Below, piece after piece: positions 17,157-26,087 of a stretch of DNA of 64,000 nt (position 1 is the first letter of the stretch; every line of letters begins with the position of its first letter). Location of the stretch: contig CAMFAL010000004.1 in assembly GCA_945948185.1 (NCBI GenBank), forward strand, positions 1-64,000. The letters are read 5' to 3'. Source of the stretch: an uncultured Clostridia bacterium. GTDB taxonomy: Bacteria; Bacillota; Clostridia; Oscillospirales; Oscillospiraceae. The translations under genes were made by a program, and so were the position numbers. Under the pieces are notes generated by a model. That model was not told where the DNA came from and did not search any database. It saw only the letters and a list, made by a program, of their open reading frames with translations.

Positions 17157-20100
17157 ATGAAAAAGAAATATGTCGTGATGGACGGCAACACCGCCGCCGC
17201 CCATGTGGCCTACGCCTTCACCGAGGTGGCGGCCATCTATCCCATTACTCCCTCCTCTCCCATGGCGGAGAAGGTGGACGAGTGGTCCGCCAAGGGCCGG
17301 AAGAACCTGTTCGGCTCCACTGTGGACGTCATCCAGATGCAGTCCGAGGCCGGCGCCGCCGGCACCTGCCACGGCTCCCTGCAGGCCGGCGCCCTGACCA
17401 CCACCTTCACTTCCTCCCAGGGCCTGATGCTGATGATCCCCGCCATGTACGCCATGGGCGGCCAGTTCCTGCCCAGCGTCATGCACATTGCCTCCCGCGT
17501 GGTGACCTCCAACCACCACTCCATCTTCGGTGACCACACCGACTTCATGACCTGCCGCACCACCGGCTACGCCATGCTGATGTCCTCCTGCCCCCAGGAG
17601 GCCATGGACCTGGGCGCTGTGGCCCACCTGTCCGCCATCAGCGGCAAGTACGCCTTCATGCACTGCTTCGACGGCTTCCGCACCTCTCACGAGATGCAGC
17701 GCATCGAGGCACTGGACTACGAGGACCTCCGTCCCCTCATCGACCAGGACGCCCTGAAGGCCTTCCGCCGCCAGTCCCTGAACCCCGAGCACCCCACCAA
17801 CCGGGGCAACAACGTGAACCCCGACGTGTACTTCCAGTGCAAGGAGGGCGCCAACGAGAAGGCCAACAGCCTGCCCGACACCGTCCAGCACTACATGGAC
17901 GAGATCAACAAGCTCACCGGCCGGGACTACAAGCTGTTCAACTACTACGGCGCTCCCGACGCGGAGGAGGTCATCGTGGTGATGTGCTCCGCCTCCGAAA
18001 GCGTGAAGGAGACCGTGGACTACCTGAATGCCCAGGGCCGCAAGGTGGGCATGGTGCAGATCCACCTGTACCGTCCCTTCTCCGTGAAGCACTTCGCCGC
18101 CGCTATTCCCGCCACCTGCAAGCGCATCGCCGTGCTGGACCGCTCCAAGGAGACCGGCTCCGTGGGCGAGCCTGTGTACCTGGATGTGGTCACCGCCCTG
18201 AATCAGGCCGGCCGCGGCGACATCCGCGTGGTGGGCGGCCGCTATGGCCTCAGCTCCAAGGACACCACCCCCGGCCAGATCATCGCTGTCTATGACAACC
18301 TGAAGCAGGCCGAGCCCAAGAACAACTTCACCATCGGCATCAACGATGACGTGACCCACACCTCCCTGGAATACAAGGACGTGGAGTTCAACCATCCTGG
18401 GGAGGTCTCCTGCAAGATCTGGGGCTTGGGCGGTGACGGTACCGTGGGCGCCAACAAGAACGCCATTTCCACCATCGGCCTGGTGGCCGACAAGTATGCC
18501 CAGGCGTACTTCTCCTATGACTCCATGAAGTCCGGCGGCCTGACCCAGAGCCACCTGCGCTTCGGCGACCAGCCCATCCGCTCCACCTATCTGGTGTCCT
18601 CCGCGGACTTCGTGGCGGTCCATGCCCCCACCTACGTCAACAAGTACGACACCACCGAGGACCTGAAGGACGGCGGCACCTTCCTGCTGAACTGCCCCTG
18701 GTCCGTGGAGGAGCTGGAGACCCGCCTGCCCGGCAAGATGAAGCGGGACCTGGCCCGGAAGCACGCCAACTTCTACATTATTGACGCTTCCAAGCTGGCC
18801 GTTTCCGTGGGCCTGGGCGCCAACCGCACCAACAGCATCCTGCAGGCCGCCTTCTTCGCCCTGACCAAGGTCATCCCTCTGGACATGGCCGTGGAGGACA
18901 TGAAGAAGAACAACTACAACTCCTACTTCAAGAAGGCCGGCCAGGCCATCGTGGACAAGAACAACGCCGCCGTGGACGCCGGTATCAGCGCCGCTGTGAA
19001 GGTGGACATCCCCGCCAGCTGGGCCGACGCTGCCGACACCCCCGTGGCAGAGCCTGTGGGCGCTTCCCAGTTCGTCAAGGACATCGTCATCCCCATGGAC
19101 CGCCAGCAGGGCGACAAGCTGCCCGTGTCCGTGTTCAAGAAGCACGGCGTGCTGGACGGCACCTGGGAGAACGGCACCTCCGCCTTCTCCAAGCGCGGCG
19201 TGGCCACCAAGGTGCCCAAGTGGAACGCTGAGAGCTGCATCCAGTGCAACCGCTGCGCCATGTGCTGCCCTCACGCCGCCATCCGTCCCGTGCTGCTGAC
19301 CGAGGAGGAGAAGGCCAACGTGCCCGCTTCCTTCGTCACCGTGCCCGCCAAGGGCCTGGGTAAGGACGCCCCCGCCTACTCCTTCCGGATGCAGGTCTCT
19401 CCCTATGACTGCCTGGGCTGCGGCGTGTGCCTGACGGCCTGCCCTGCCAACAAGAACGAGAAGATGGCCGACGCCCTGGTCATGACGCCCTTCGAGGAGA
19501 TGAAGCCCGAGCAGGAGAACTTCGACAAGGTCGCTATGGATGACAAGTACCTGAAGAAGGACGTCATCAACAACAAGACCGTCAAGAACATGCAGTTTGC
19601 CAAGCCCTACTTCCAGTTCTCCGCCGCCTGCGCCGGCTGTGCCGAGACCACCTACATCAAGCTGCTGAGCCAGATGGTGGGCGACCGGATGTACGCCGGC
19701 AACGCGGCCGGCTGTTCCTCCGCCATCTCCGGCGGCGCTCCCATCCTGCCCTACTGCAAGGATAGCTGCGGCCGCGGCCCCGCCTGGGAGCACTCCCTGT
19801 TCGAGGACAACGCCGAGTTCGCCTACGGCTTCTTCCACGCCCAGGACGCCATCCGCAAGGAGCTGCTGATTCGTCTGGAGAGCATGAAGAGCAGCGGCAT
19901 CGCCGTGGATACCATCGATGACTACCTGAATAACTGGAACGACGGCGAGAAGTCCCGCGCCGTGTCCGACGCGCTGATTGCCGCCCTGGAGACTGCGGAA
20001 CAGACCGAGGACGTGACCTACATCCTGGAGAACAAGGAATACCTGGCCAAGAAGTCCGTCTGGGCTATCGGCGGCGACGGCTGGGCTTACGACATCGGCT

Positions 20101-20705
20101 TCGGCGGTATTGACCACGTGATGGCCCAGAACCGGAACGTGAACCTGCTGGTGCTGGACACCGAGGTGTACTCCAACACCGGCGGACAGTCCTCCAAGTC
20201 CACTCCCACCTCCGCTGTGGCGAAGTTCGCCGCCGGCGGCAAGCAGGTGGCTAAGAAGGACCTGGGCGCCATTCTGATGAGCTACGGCTATGTGTATGTG
20301 GCCCAGGTGGCCATGGGCTGGGATCAGGCCCAGACGCTGAAGGCGCTGCGCGAGGCCGAGGAGTACGATGGTCCCGCCATCGTCATCTGCTACTGCCCCT
20401 GCCTGGAGCAGCACATCAAGGCCGGCATGGGCTGCTCTCAGGACGAGATGAAGAAGGCTGTGGAGTGCGGCTACTGGCACTGCTACCGCTATGATCCCCG
20501 TCTGGCGGAGCAGGGCAAGAATCCCTTCCAGCTGGATTCTCCCGAGCCTGACACCAACAAGCTCATGGACTTCCTGATGGGCGAGAATCGCTTTGCCTCT
20601 CTGAAGAACAACTTCCCTGAGAAGGCCGAGGCCCTCTACCAGAAGGAGATTGCCGACGTCAAGGCCCGGTACAACAAGTATAAGAAGCTGGCGGACGAAG
20701 CCTGA
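17157..20705 (+). CDS. nifJ: Pyruvate:ferredoxin (flavodoxin) oxidoreductase
   Basis: 1182 aa; 4Fe-4S motifs CIQCNRCAMCCPHAAIRP and CLGCGVCLTACPAN; TPP region GGDGWAYDIGFGGIDHV. Confidence 0.97.
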   Translation: MKKKYVVMDGNTAAAHVAYAFTEVAAIYPITPSSPMAEKVDEWSAKGRKNLFGSTVDVIQMQSEAGAAGTCHGSLQAGALTTTFTSSQGLMLMIPAMYAMGGQFLPSVMHIASRVVTSNHHSIFGDHTDFMTCRTTGYAMLMSSCPQEAMDLGAVAHLSAISGKYAFMHCFDGFRTSHEMQRIEALDYEDLRPLIDQDALKAFRRQSLNPEHPTNRGNNVNPDVYFQCKEGANEKANSLPDTVQHYMDEINKLTGRDYKLFNYYGAPDAEEVIVVMCSASESVKETVDYLNAQGRKVGMVQIHLYRPFSVKHFAAAIPATCKRIAVLDRSKETGSVGEPVYLDVVTALNQAGRGDIRVVGGRYGLSSKDTTPGQIIAVYDNLKQAEPKNNFTIGINDDVTHTSLEYKDVEFNHPGEVSCKIWGLGGDGTVGANKNAISTIGLVADKYAQAYFSYDSMKSGGLTQSHLRFGDQPIRSTYLVSSADFVAVHAPTYVNKYDTTEDLKDGGTFLLNCPWSVEELETRLPGKMKRDLARKHANFYIIDASKLAVSVGLGANRTNSILQAAFFALTKVIPLDMAVEDMKKNNYNSYFKKAGQAIVDKNNAAVDAGISAAVKVDIPASWADAADTPVAEPVGASQFVKDIVIPMDRQQGDKLPVSVFKKHGVLDGTWENGTSAFSKRGVATKVPKWNAESCIQCNRCAMCCPHAAIRPVLLTEEEKANVPASFVTVPAKGLGKDAPAYSFRMQVSPYDCLGCGVCLTACPANKNEKMADALVMTPFEEMKPEQENFDKVAMDDKYLKKDVINNKTVKNMQFAKPYFQFSAACAGCAETTYIKLLSQMVGDRMYAGNAAGCSSAISGGAPILPYCKDSCGRGPAWEHSLFEDNAEFAYGFFHAQDAIRKELLIRLESMKSSGIAVDTIDDYLNNWNDGEKSRAVSDALIAALETAEQTEDVTYILENKEYLAKKSVWAIGGDGWAYDIGFGGIDHVMAQNRNVNLLVLDTEVYSNTGGQSSKSTPTSAVAKFAAGGKQVAKKDLGAILMSYGYVYVAQVAMGWDQAQTLKALREAEEYDGPAIVICYCPCLEQHIKAGMGCSQDEMKKAVECGYWHCYRYDPRLAEQGKNPFQLDSPEPDTNKLMDFLMGENRFASLKNNFPEKAEALYQKEIADVKARYNKYKKLADEA

Positions 20706-20746
20706 GCCATGTCCGCGGATCAGAGCAATCCATAAACGCTTTCAGC

Positions 20747-20780
20747 AAAAGAGGTTGGGATTTATCCCAACCTCTTTTTG
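20747..20780 (+). terminator. nifJ terminator
   Basis: aaaagaggttggga-ttta-tcccaacctctttttg. Confidence 0.9.
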
Positions 20781-20860
20781 TATAAAGAAAACCACCGGCT
20801 GTGCCGGCAATGTCATTAAGTTAGTGATACGACTGCCAAGGGGCGGCGCATTAAAGAATG

Positions 20861-20889
20861 AGTGCATCCCGCGCGGGATGCACTTTTTC
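20861..20889 (+). terminator. Perfect 24-nt palindrome followed by T-run
   Basis: agtgcatcccgcgcgggatgcact then ttttt. Confidence 0.6.
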
Positions 20890-20997
20890 TGCATTTGGAC
20901 ATGACAAGAAAGCGGATCAAAAAAGTCCGCTTGAAAGGCTATTCAAAGCACGTAATTTATGCTACTCTGTAGATGAAGCTAACCGCGTGCCTAACGG

Positions 20998-21525
20998 TCA
21001 TTTTACGAGGCCTGCTTCTGCCGGGGCGAATGGGAGGAGAAACGTGCTACGAATGAGAGCTTCAACATCTGGTGGAGATACATTACCAAGAAAGAATTGT
21101 CTGCACACATGTACCGCAGCAGAGAAGTTTGCTTTGTAAGCATACTTTGCATCTGCTTTCTGAATGATTACGGATGAGGTAACCAATTCAGAGAAGTTGT
21201 ACATGATCAGTCTGGCAAAGACCTCCTGGTATATGTACTCCGCCTTTTTTGCGTGAAAATGAAGCAGCCCAATAGTATATTTCAGCTCACGAAAAGAGGT
21301 TTCTAGTCCCCAGCGCATATTGTAAAGCATCTTCAGTTCTTCCGGAGGAAAGGCCCGTGAATCCAGATTGGTGACAACAGTTTCGTAAATATCATCGGCA
21401 ATTTTGAATCAGACGATCCGAAACCGTAATTCATAAAAAGCAGCAGGGTCATGTATGCGGTTTGTCTTGGGCAAATAATCAAACGTTACTGTAGACGGGA
21501 TGTAACGATATTTATTTCGGTCTTC
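20998..21525 (-). pseudogene. IS4-family (DDE) transposase, C-terminal relic with in-frame stop
   Basis: Minus-frame reading ...CEDRNKYRYIPSTVTFDYLPKTNRIHDPAAFYELRFRIV*FKIADDIYETVVTNLDSRAFPPEELKMLYNMRWGLETSFRELKYTIGLLHFHAKK; Y-x2-RW-x2-E-x6-K signature; TGA interrupts and the N-terminus is missing. Confidence 0.8.
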
Positions 21526-21531
21526 ACACAG

Positions 21532-21854
21532 TTGTCTCCCAGCGGCCCGGACAGGCGGTTTTCCATAGTTACCAGCAGAACACCACGAAGCAGGTCATCA
21601 ACGCCGGAGGCGGGGCTGTGGACATTCTGGAGCGCATCGACAACCGGCTGGCCAGCATCGAAGGGAATGTGATCGCGTTCCCGGTGATCCGGCGTCAGCA
21701 GGAGCAGCCCCTCCCGTCCCCCATGCAAAACGGGCAGACCACCGGCGTGAGAACCAGGCGCAGTGAAAACGGATGGAGCATACCAAACAGCCAGCGCAGA
21801 ACGGGGAAAGAACTGATTGTCGAGGAACACGGCAATCGCAAAATGCACCTATAA
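21532..21854 (+). pseudogene. Truncated coding fragment of unknown, possibly phage-type, protein
   Basis: Open frame VVSQRPGQAVFHSYQQNTTKQVINAGGGAVDILERIDNRLASIEGNVIAF... without a 5' portion, abutting the transposase relic. Confidence 0.3.
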
Positions 21855-21869
21855 TTCGCAGGTAAAGGT

Positions 21870-21914
21870 AAGGCGTTTAAGAGGAATTTTACGACCTCTT
21901 AAACGCCTTTTCCT
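21870..21914 (+). terminator. Intrinsic terminator
   Basis: aaggcgtttaagagg ... cctcttaaacgcctt 15-bp perfect stem then ttcct. Confidence 0.7.
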
Positions 21915-22041
21915 GTACTTGTGAAAGGAATATTTTTAAGTCCTTTATTTTTGGATTTTATCTGCAAAAATTTCGCAACTTGTTTGCAAAGCAACACACA
22001 TTTCACCGTATTTGTCAAGCAATATTCTGAAAATAGTTGCA

Positions 22042-22080
22042 AAAATTTGGACACCGCATTTCTGCGATGCCCAAATTTTC
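22042..22080. terminator. AT-rich hairpin next to the right inverted repeat
   Basis: aaaatttggacaccgca-tttc-tgcgatgcccaaatttt. Confidence 0.5.
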
Positions 22081-22140
22081 TTATCTTAATGACATTGGGC
22101 TGTGCCGGTGGCTTTCAAAATAAATATTTGTTCCCGCTTC

Positions 22141-24405
22141 TCAGCCCAGATGCCAGATGTCCCGGTCGTACTCGGCGATGGTGCGGTCGGAGGAGAAGAA
22201 GCCCGCCTGGGCAATGTTGATGAGGCACTTCCGGCTCCAGCCCTCGGGATCGTGGGCGTAGTCCATCATGGCCTGGGTCTTGCGCACCAGATAGGCGTTG
22301 AAGTCCGGCAGGGTCTGGAACCAGTCCTTGCCGCTCAACTCCTGATGCAGACGCCGCAGCTGCTCTTCCCGGCCGGCTGACAGCATCTCGTCACTGACCA
22401 GGAAATCCACGGCCCGGTGAATATTGGGGTCGCCCTCATACCACTCCCGGGCGTTATAGTCCCCCACCTGATAGCGGTGGATCACCTGGTTGGAGGTCCG
22501 TCCGAACACATAGATGTTTTCCTGGCCCACCCGCTGGGCGATCTCCACATTAGCGCCGTCCATGGTGCCCAGAGTCACAGCGCCGTTGAGCATGAACTTC
22601 ATGTTGCCGGTGCCGCTGGCCTCCTTGCTGGCCAGGCTGATCTGCTCGGACATGTCGCAGGCCGGGATCATCTTCTCCGCGGCGGCCACGTTGTAGTTCT
22701 CCACAAAGACCACCTGCAGGTAGCGGGACACCTTGGGGTCTGCCGCAATGACCTTGGACAGGGTCAGCAGGGCGTGGATGATATCCTTGGCGATGGTGTA
22801 GGCGGGGGCGGCCTTGGCGCCGAAGATGCAGACCAGGGGCACGGCGGGCTTGTGGCCGGCCTTGATCTGGAAATACTGGTGGATCAGGAACAGCAGGTTC
22901 AGCTGCTGGCGCTTGTACTCGTGGAGCCGCTTGGACTGGATGGTAAACATGGCGTCGGGATTCACCCAGACCCCCTGCTTCTCATACAGCCACTGGGCCA
23001 GCAACTTCTTGTTGACGGCCTTGATGGCGGCGAAGCTCTCCAGGGCCTCCCGGTCCTCCGTCAGGGCCATCAGCTTCTCCAGCTCCCCGGCGTCCTTTTT
23101 AAAGCCCGGGCCGATGCGCCGCTCGATCTCCCGGCTGAGCTTGGGGTTGCACTGCAGCAGCCAGCGGCGGAAGGTGATGCCGTTGGTCTTGTTGTTGAAC
23201 TTCTCCGGATACAGCCGGTAGAAATTGGCCAGCTCGCTGTTTTTCAGAATCTCCGTGTGGAGGGCCGCCACACCGTTGGTGGAGTGGGTGAAGTGGATAT
23301 CCATATGGGCCATGTGGACCCGCCCTTCTCCGTCCAGAATGGCGGTGCTGGTGTCCTCCGTCCGGGTACGGGCCAGGGTGTCCAGCTGGCGGATAATGGG
23401 CAACAGCTGGGGCACCACCTTTTCCAGATAGGCCAGCGGCCACTTCTCCAGTGCCTCTGCCAGAATGGTGTGGTTGGTGTAGGCGCAGGTTTTGGTGACA
23501 ATCTCCACCGCTTCCTCAAAAGCGATGCCATGCTCGCCCAGCAGGCGGATCAACTCGGGGATCACCATGCTGGGGTGGGTGTCGTTGATCTGGATGGCGG
23601 CGTAGTCCGCCAGGTTATGATAGTCGCAGCCCCGGGCGGCGCACTCCTCCAGGATCAGCTGGGCACCGGCACTGACCATCAGGTACTGCTGGTAGATCCG
23701 CAGCAGGCGGCCCGCCTCGTCGGAGTCGTCCGGGTACAGGAACAACGTCAGGTTCTCCGGGATATCGGTCTTGTCGAAGGAGATGCCCTCTCCCAGAATG
23801 CCCTCATTCACCGTGTCCAGATCGAAGAGATTCAGCTGATTGGTGCGGCCCTGATAGCCGGTGACGGCAATCCGGTACAGCCGGGCCTGGACGGTGGTTC
23901 CCGCCAGCCGGACGGGATACACCGTCTCCGTCCGCTCCGCCCAGCAGTCGTCCGTCAGCCAAAAGTCCGGGCTTTCGCTCTGCACGCCATCCTTGAAGTT
24001 CTGGTGGAACAGGCCGCAGTGGTACCGCAGGCCGATGCCGTCGCCGGGCAGGCCCAGGGTCGCCAGGGAGTCCAGGAAGCAGGCCGCCAGACGGCCCAGG
24101 CCGCCATTGCCCAGGCTGGGCTCCGGCTCCATCTCCTCCATGGCCGCCAGAGACTTCCCGGCCTCCGCCAGACATGCCTGGGTATCCTCATAAATACCAA
24201 GGTTAATAAGATTGTTGGAAAGCAACTTGCCGATCAGAAATTCGGCCGAAATATAGTACAGCTTCCTGCCGGACACCGGCCGGGACTGCTCCGCCGCCCG
24301 CCGCTGCACCATCTGCAGCAAGGCACGGTACACTTCCCGGTCCGTGGCCTCCCGAAGCTCTTTTCCGCACAGAGCCCGCAGCTCCGCGCTGATGGATTCA
24401 TACAT
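22141..24405 (-). CDS. glgP: Glycogen/maltodextrin phosphorylase
   Basis: 754 aa; GNGGLGRLAACFLDS, QINDTHPSM, KEASGTGNMKFMLNGAVTLGTMDGANVEI (PLP site). Confidence 0.97.
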   Translation of the reverse strand: MYESISAELRALCGKELREATDREVYRALLQMVQRRAAEQSRPVSGRKLYYISAEFLIGKLLSNNLINLGIYEDTQACLAEAGKSLAAMEEMEPEPSLGNGGLGRLAACFLDSLATLGLPGDGIGLRYHCGLFHQNFKDGVQSESPDFWLTDDCWAERTETVYPVRLAGTTVQARLYRIAVTGYQGRTNQLNLFDLDTVNEGILGEGISFDKTDIPENLTLFLYPDDSDEAGRLLRIYQQYLMVSAGAQLILEECAARGCDYHNLADYAAIQINDTHPSMVIPELIRLLGEHGIAFEEAVEIVTKTCAYTNHTILAEALEKWPLAYLEKVVPQLLPIIRQLDTLARTRTEDTSTAILDGEGRVHMAHMDIHFTHSTNGVAALHTEILKNSELANFYRLYPEKFNNKTNGITFRRWLLQCNPKLSREIERRIGPGFKKDAGELEKLMALTEDREALESFAAIKAVNKKLLAQWLYEKQGVWVNPDAMFTIQSKRLHEYKRQQLNLLFLIHQYFQIKAGHKPAVPLVCIFGAKAAPAYTIAKDIIHALLTLSKVIAADPKVSRYLQVVFVENYNVAAAEKMIPACDMSEQISLASKEASGTGNMKFMLNGAVTLGTMDGANVEIAQRVGQENIYVFGRTSNQVIHRYQVGDYNAREWYEGDPNIHRAVDFLVSDEMLSAGREEQLRRLHQELSGKDWFQTLPDFNAYLVRKTQAMMDYAHDPEGWSRKCLINIAQAGFFSSDRTIAEYDRDIWHLG

Positions 24406-24545
24406 GGTCCGCCCTCTCCTTTCATGGAAACTATCAGGTTCGTTTCACTTGCTATATTATTTCTTCCGTGGTATCATTTCTCATAGAATTATGGTATTTT
24501 CTGATACTATCCGATCATTTTGGTGGAAATACGGGGGATTTCGAC

Positions 24546-25421
24546 ATGGCCCTGACCCAGACCGACAGCTATTTGGAAACAAAACAGCATGGCAGCGTGC
24601 TGTTTCCCTTCAATATCTATCCATGCACCATCCCGCAGGACTTTCCCTCCGTGGATCTCCACTGGCAGAAAAGCATGGAGCTGATCTATGTGAAGAAGGG
24701 CCGCGGCCGGGTCCAGGCGGGCATGACAGCCATGGAGGCCGCCGCCGGGGACCTGTTCATTCTGCCGCCGGGGACCCTGCACGCCCTGGGCGGTCTGCCC
24801 GGGCAGCGCATGGAGTACGAAAACATCATCTTCGACGTGGACTTTCTGGGCTCCGGGGCGGCAGATATCTGCGCCCGACAGTACCTGGTGCCCCTAGCGG
24901 CAGGACGACTGGCGCTGCCGGCATCCCTGCGGCCAGGGCAGCCGGAGTACGACGCTGTGGCCGCCTGCCTCTCCGACGCGGAATCTCTCTGCGGGGACAA
25001 GGGGCCCGGCTATGAACTTGGGGTCAAGGCGGCCATCCTGCGGCTGCTCTTCCTATTATTGCGCATGAATCCGGAGCCTATTCCTTCGGACTCCCCCGGC
25101 ACCCAGCGGCTGAAGCGGGTCCTGCACCGGATCGAGACAGAGTATGCCCAGCCTTTGACGGTGGCCCAAATGGCGGAAAGCTGCGGATGCAGTACCAGCC
25201 ATTTTATGCGCTGGTTTCGGCAGATGACCGGCAGCAGCTTCACGGCCTACCTCAACGGACGGCGGTTGGCGGTGGCGGCGGAGCAGCTGCGGCAGAGCGG
25301 CGACAGTATCCTGTACATTGCCGGGGAGGTGGGGTTCGAGAACCTCTCCAACTTCAACCGCCAGTTCAAGGCCCGGTATGGGGTCACGCCCCGGGAGTAC
25401 CGCCGGGATGGTGCCAAATAG
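24546..25421 (+). CDS. AraC-family transcriptional regulator with N-terminal cupin
   Basis: C-terminal double HTH: MAESCGCSTSHFMRWFRQMTGSSFTAYLNGRRL...IAGEVGFENLSNFNRQFKARYGVTPREYRR. Confidence 0.9.
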   Translation: MALTQTDSYLETKQHGSVLFPFNIYPCTIPQDFPSVDLHWQKSMELIYVKKGRGRVQAGMTAMEAAAGDLFILPPGTLHALGGLPGQRMEYENIIFDVDFLGSGAADICARQYLVPLAAGRLALPASLRPGQPEYDAVAACLSDAESLCGDKGPGYELGVKAAILRLLFLLLRMNPEPIPSDSPGTQRLKRVLHRIETEYAQPLTVAQMAESCGCSTSHFMRWFRQMTGSSFTAYLNGRRLAVAAEQLRQSGDSILYIAGEVGFENLSNFNRQFKARYGVTPREYRRDGAK

Positions 25422-25428
25422 ACAGAAA

Positions 25429-25455
25429 GAGCCCCCGCCATTCAGGCGGGGGCTC
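25429..25455. terminator. Bidirectional terminator between convergent genes
   Basis: gagcccccgcc-attca-ggcgggggctc. Confidence 0.7.
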
Positions 25456-25465
25456 TCAGCTTCTT

Positions 25466-26059
25466 TCAGACAGAGACGATCTTCCAGGCACACCACACCA
25501 GCAGCAGAGCCATAATGGTGTTGATGACCCGGGCATACTTCTTGTAAAGCGGGAACAGCAGAGTCCCCAGGGTGGCCCAGATCAGGTTGCCGGTCCCGGC
25601 GCAGGCCGCCATGATGACGGCGAATGCCAGGATGTGGCCCACATGGAAGCCATAGGGCAGGATATAGCCGGAATAGAAGGCGATGCCCAGCATCATGATC
25701 TTGATATTCAGAAACTGCAGCAGGAAGCCGTTGACGTAGGTCAGGGGCTTGGAGGCCTCGGTGCTGCCGTCTCCCGTCTTGCGGGTAAAGGTCTTGTACG
25801 CCAGGTACAGCACATAGGCGGCGCCTACATATTTAGCCACAGGGACGATCTGGGGAACCAGCTCTCCCAGCACGGCACAACCAAAGCCGCAGATCAGCAT
25901 AACGGTCAGAAGTCCCGTCCAGATGCCGAAAATCAGGGGACGGCATTTGCGGAAGCCAAAGGTGCTGGTGCTGCTGAGCAGCAGGATGTTGTTGGGTCCC
26001 GGTGTAAAGGTGGTGGCGCAGGCAGACAGCGCCAGTTCCAGAAAAACAGCCGCCGGCAT
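25466..26059 (-). CDS. LysE-family translocator
   Basis: FTPGPNNILLLSSTSTFGFRKC..., multiple TM helices; start at MPAAVFLE. Confidence 0.85.
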   Translation of the reverse strand: MPAAVFLELALSACATTFTPGPNNILLLSSTSTFGFRKCRPLIFGIWTGLLTVMLICGFGCAVLGELVPQIVPVAKYVGAAYVLYLAYKTFTRKTGDGSTEASKPLTYVNGFLLQFLNIKIMMLGIAFYSGYILPYGFHVGHILAFAVIMAACAGTGNLIWATLGTLLFPLYKKYARVINTIMALLLVWCAWKIVSV

Positions 26060-26087
26060 GGAGCATCTCCTCTTTCCTGATGGTAGT

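Larger units (their letters stand above)
20785..22117. mobile_element. Decayed mobile-element island bounded by imperfect inverted repeats
   Basis: About 20787-20824 and 22083-22116 are inverted copies sharing exact CTTAATGACATTG and CCGGTGG; contains an IS4-type transposase relic and another truncated coding fragment. Confidence 0.55.

Noticed and set aside
17151-20480. 1109-aa minus-strand ORF antisense to nifJ
   Set aside because: Low-complexity Gly/His/Leu/Val-rich translation and perfect overlap with nifJ; an artefact of strong GC3 codon bias.
20785-22117. Target-site duplication flanking the mobile-element island
   Set aside because: No convincing direct repeat is visible immediately outside the inverted ends; degenerate A-rich flanks prevent a call.
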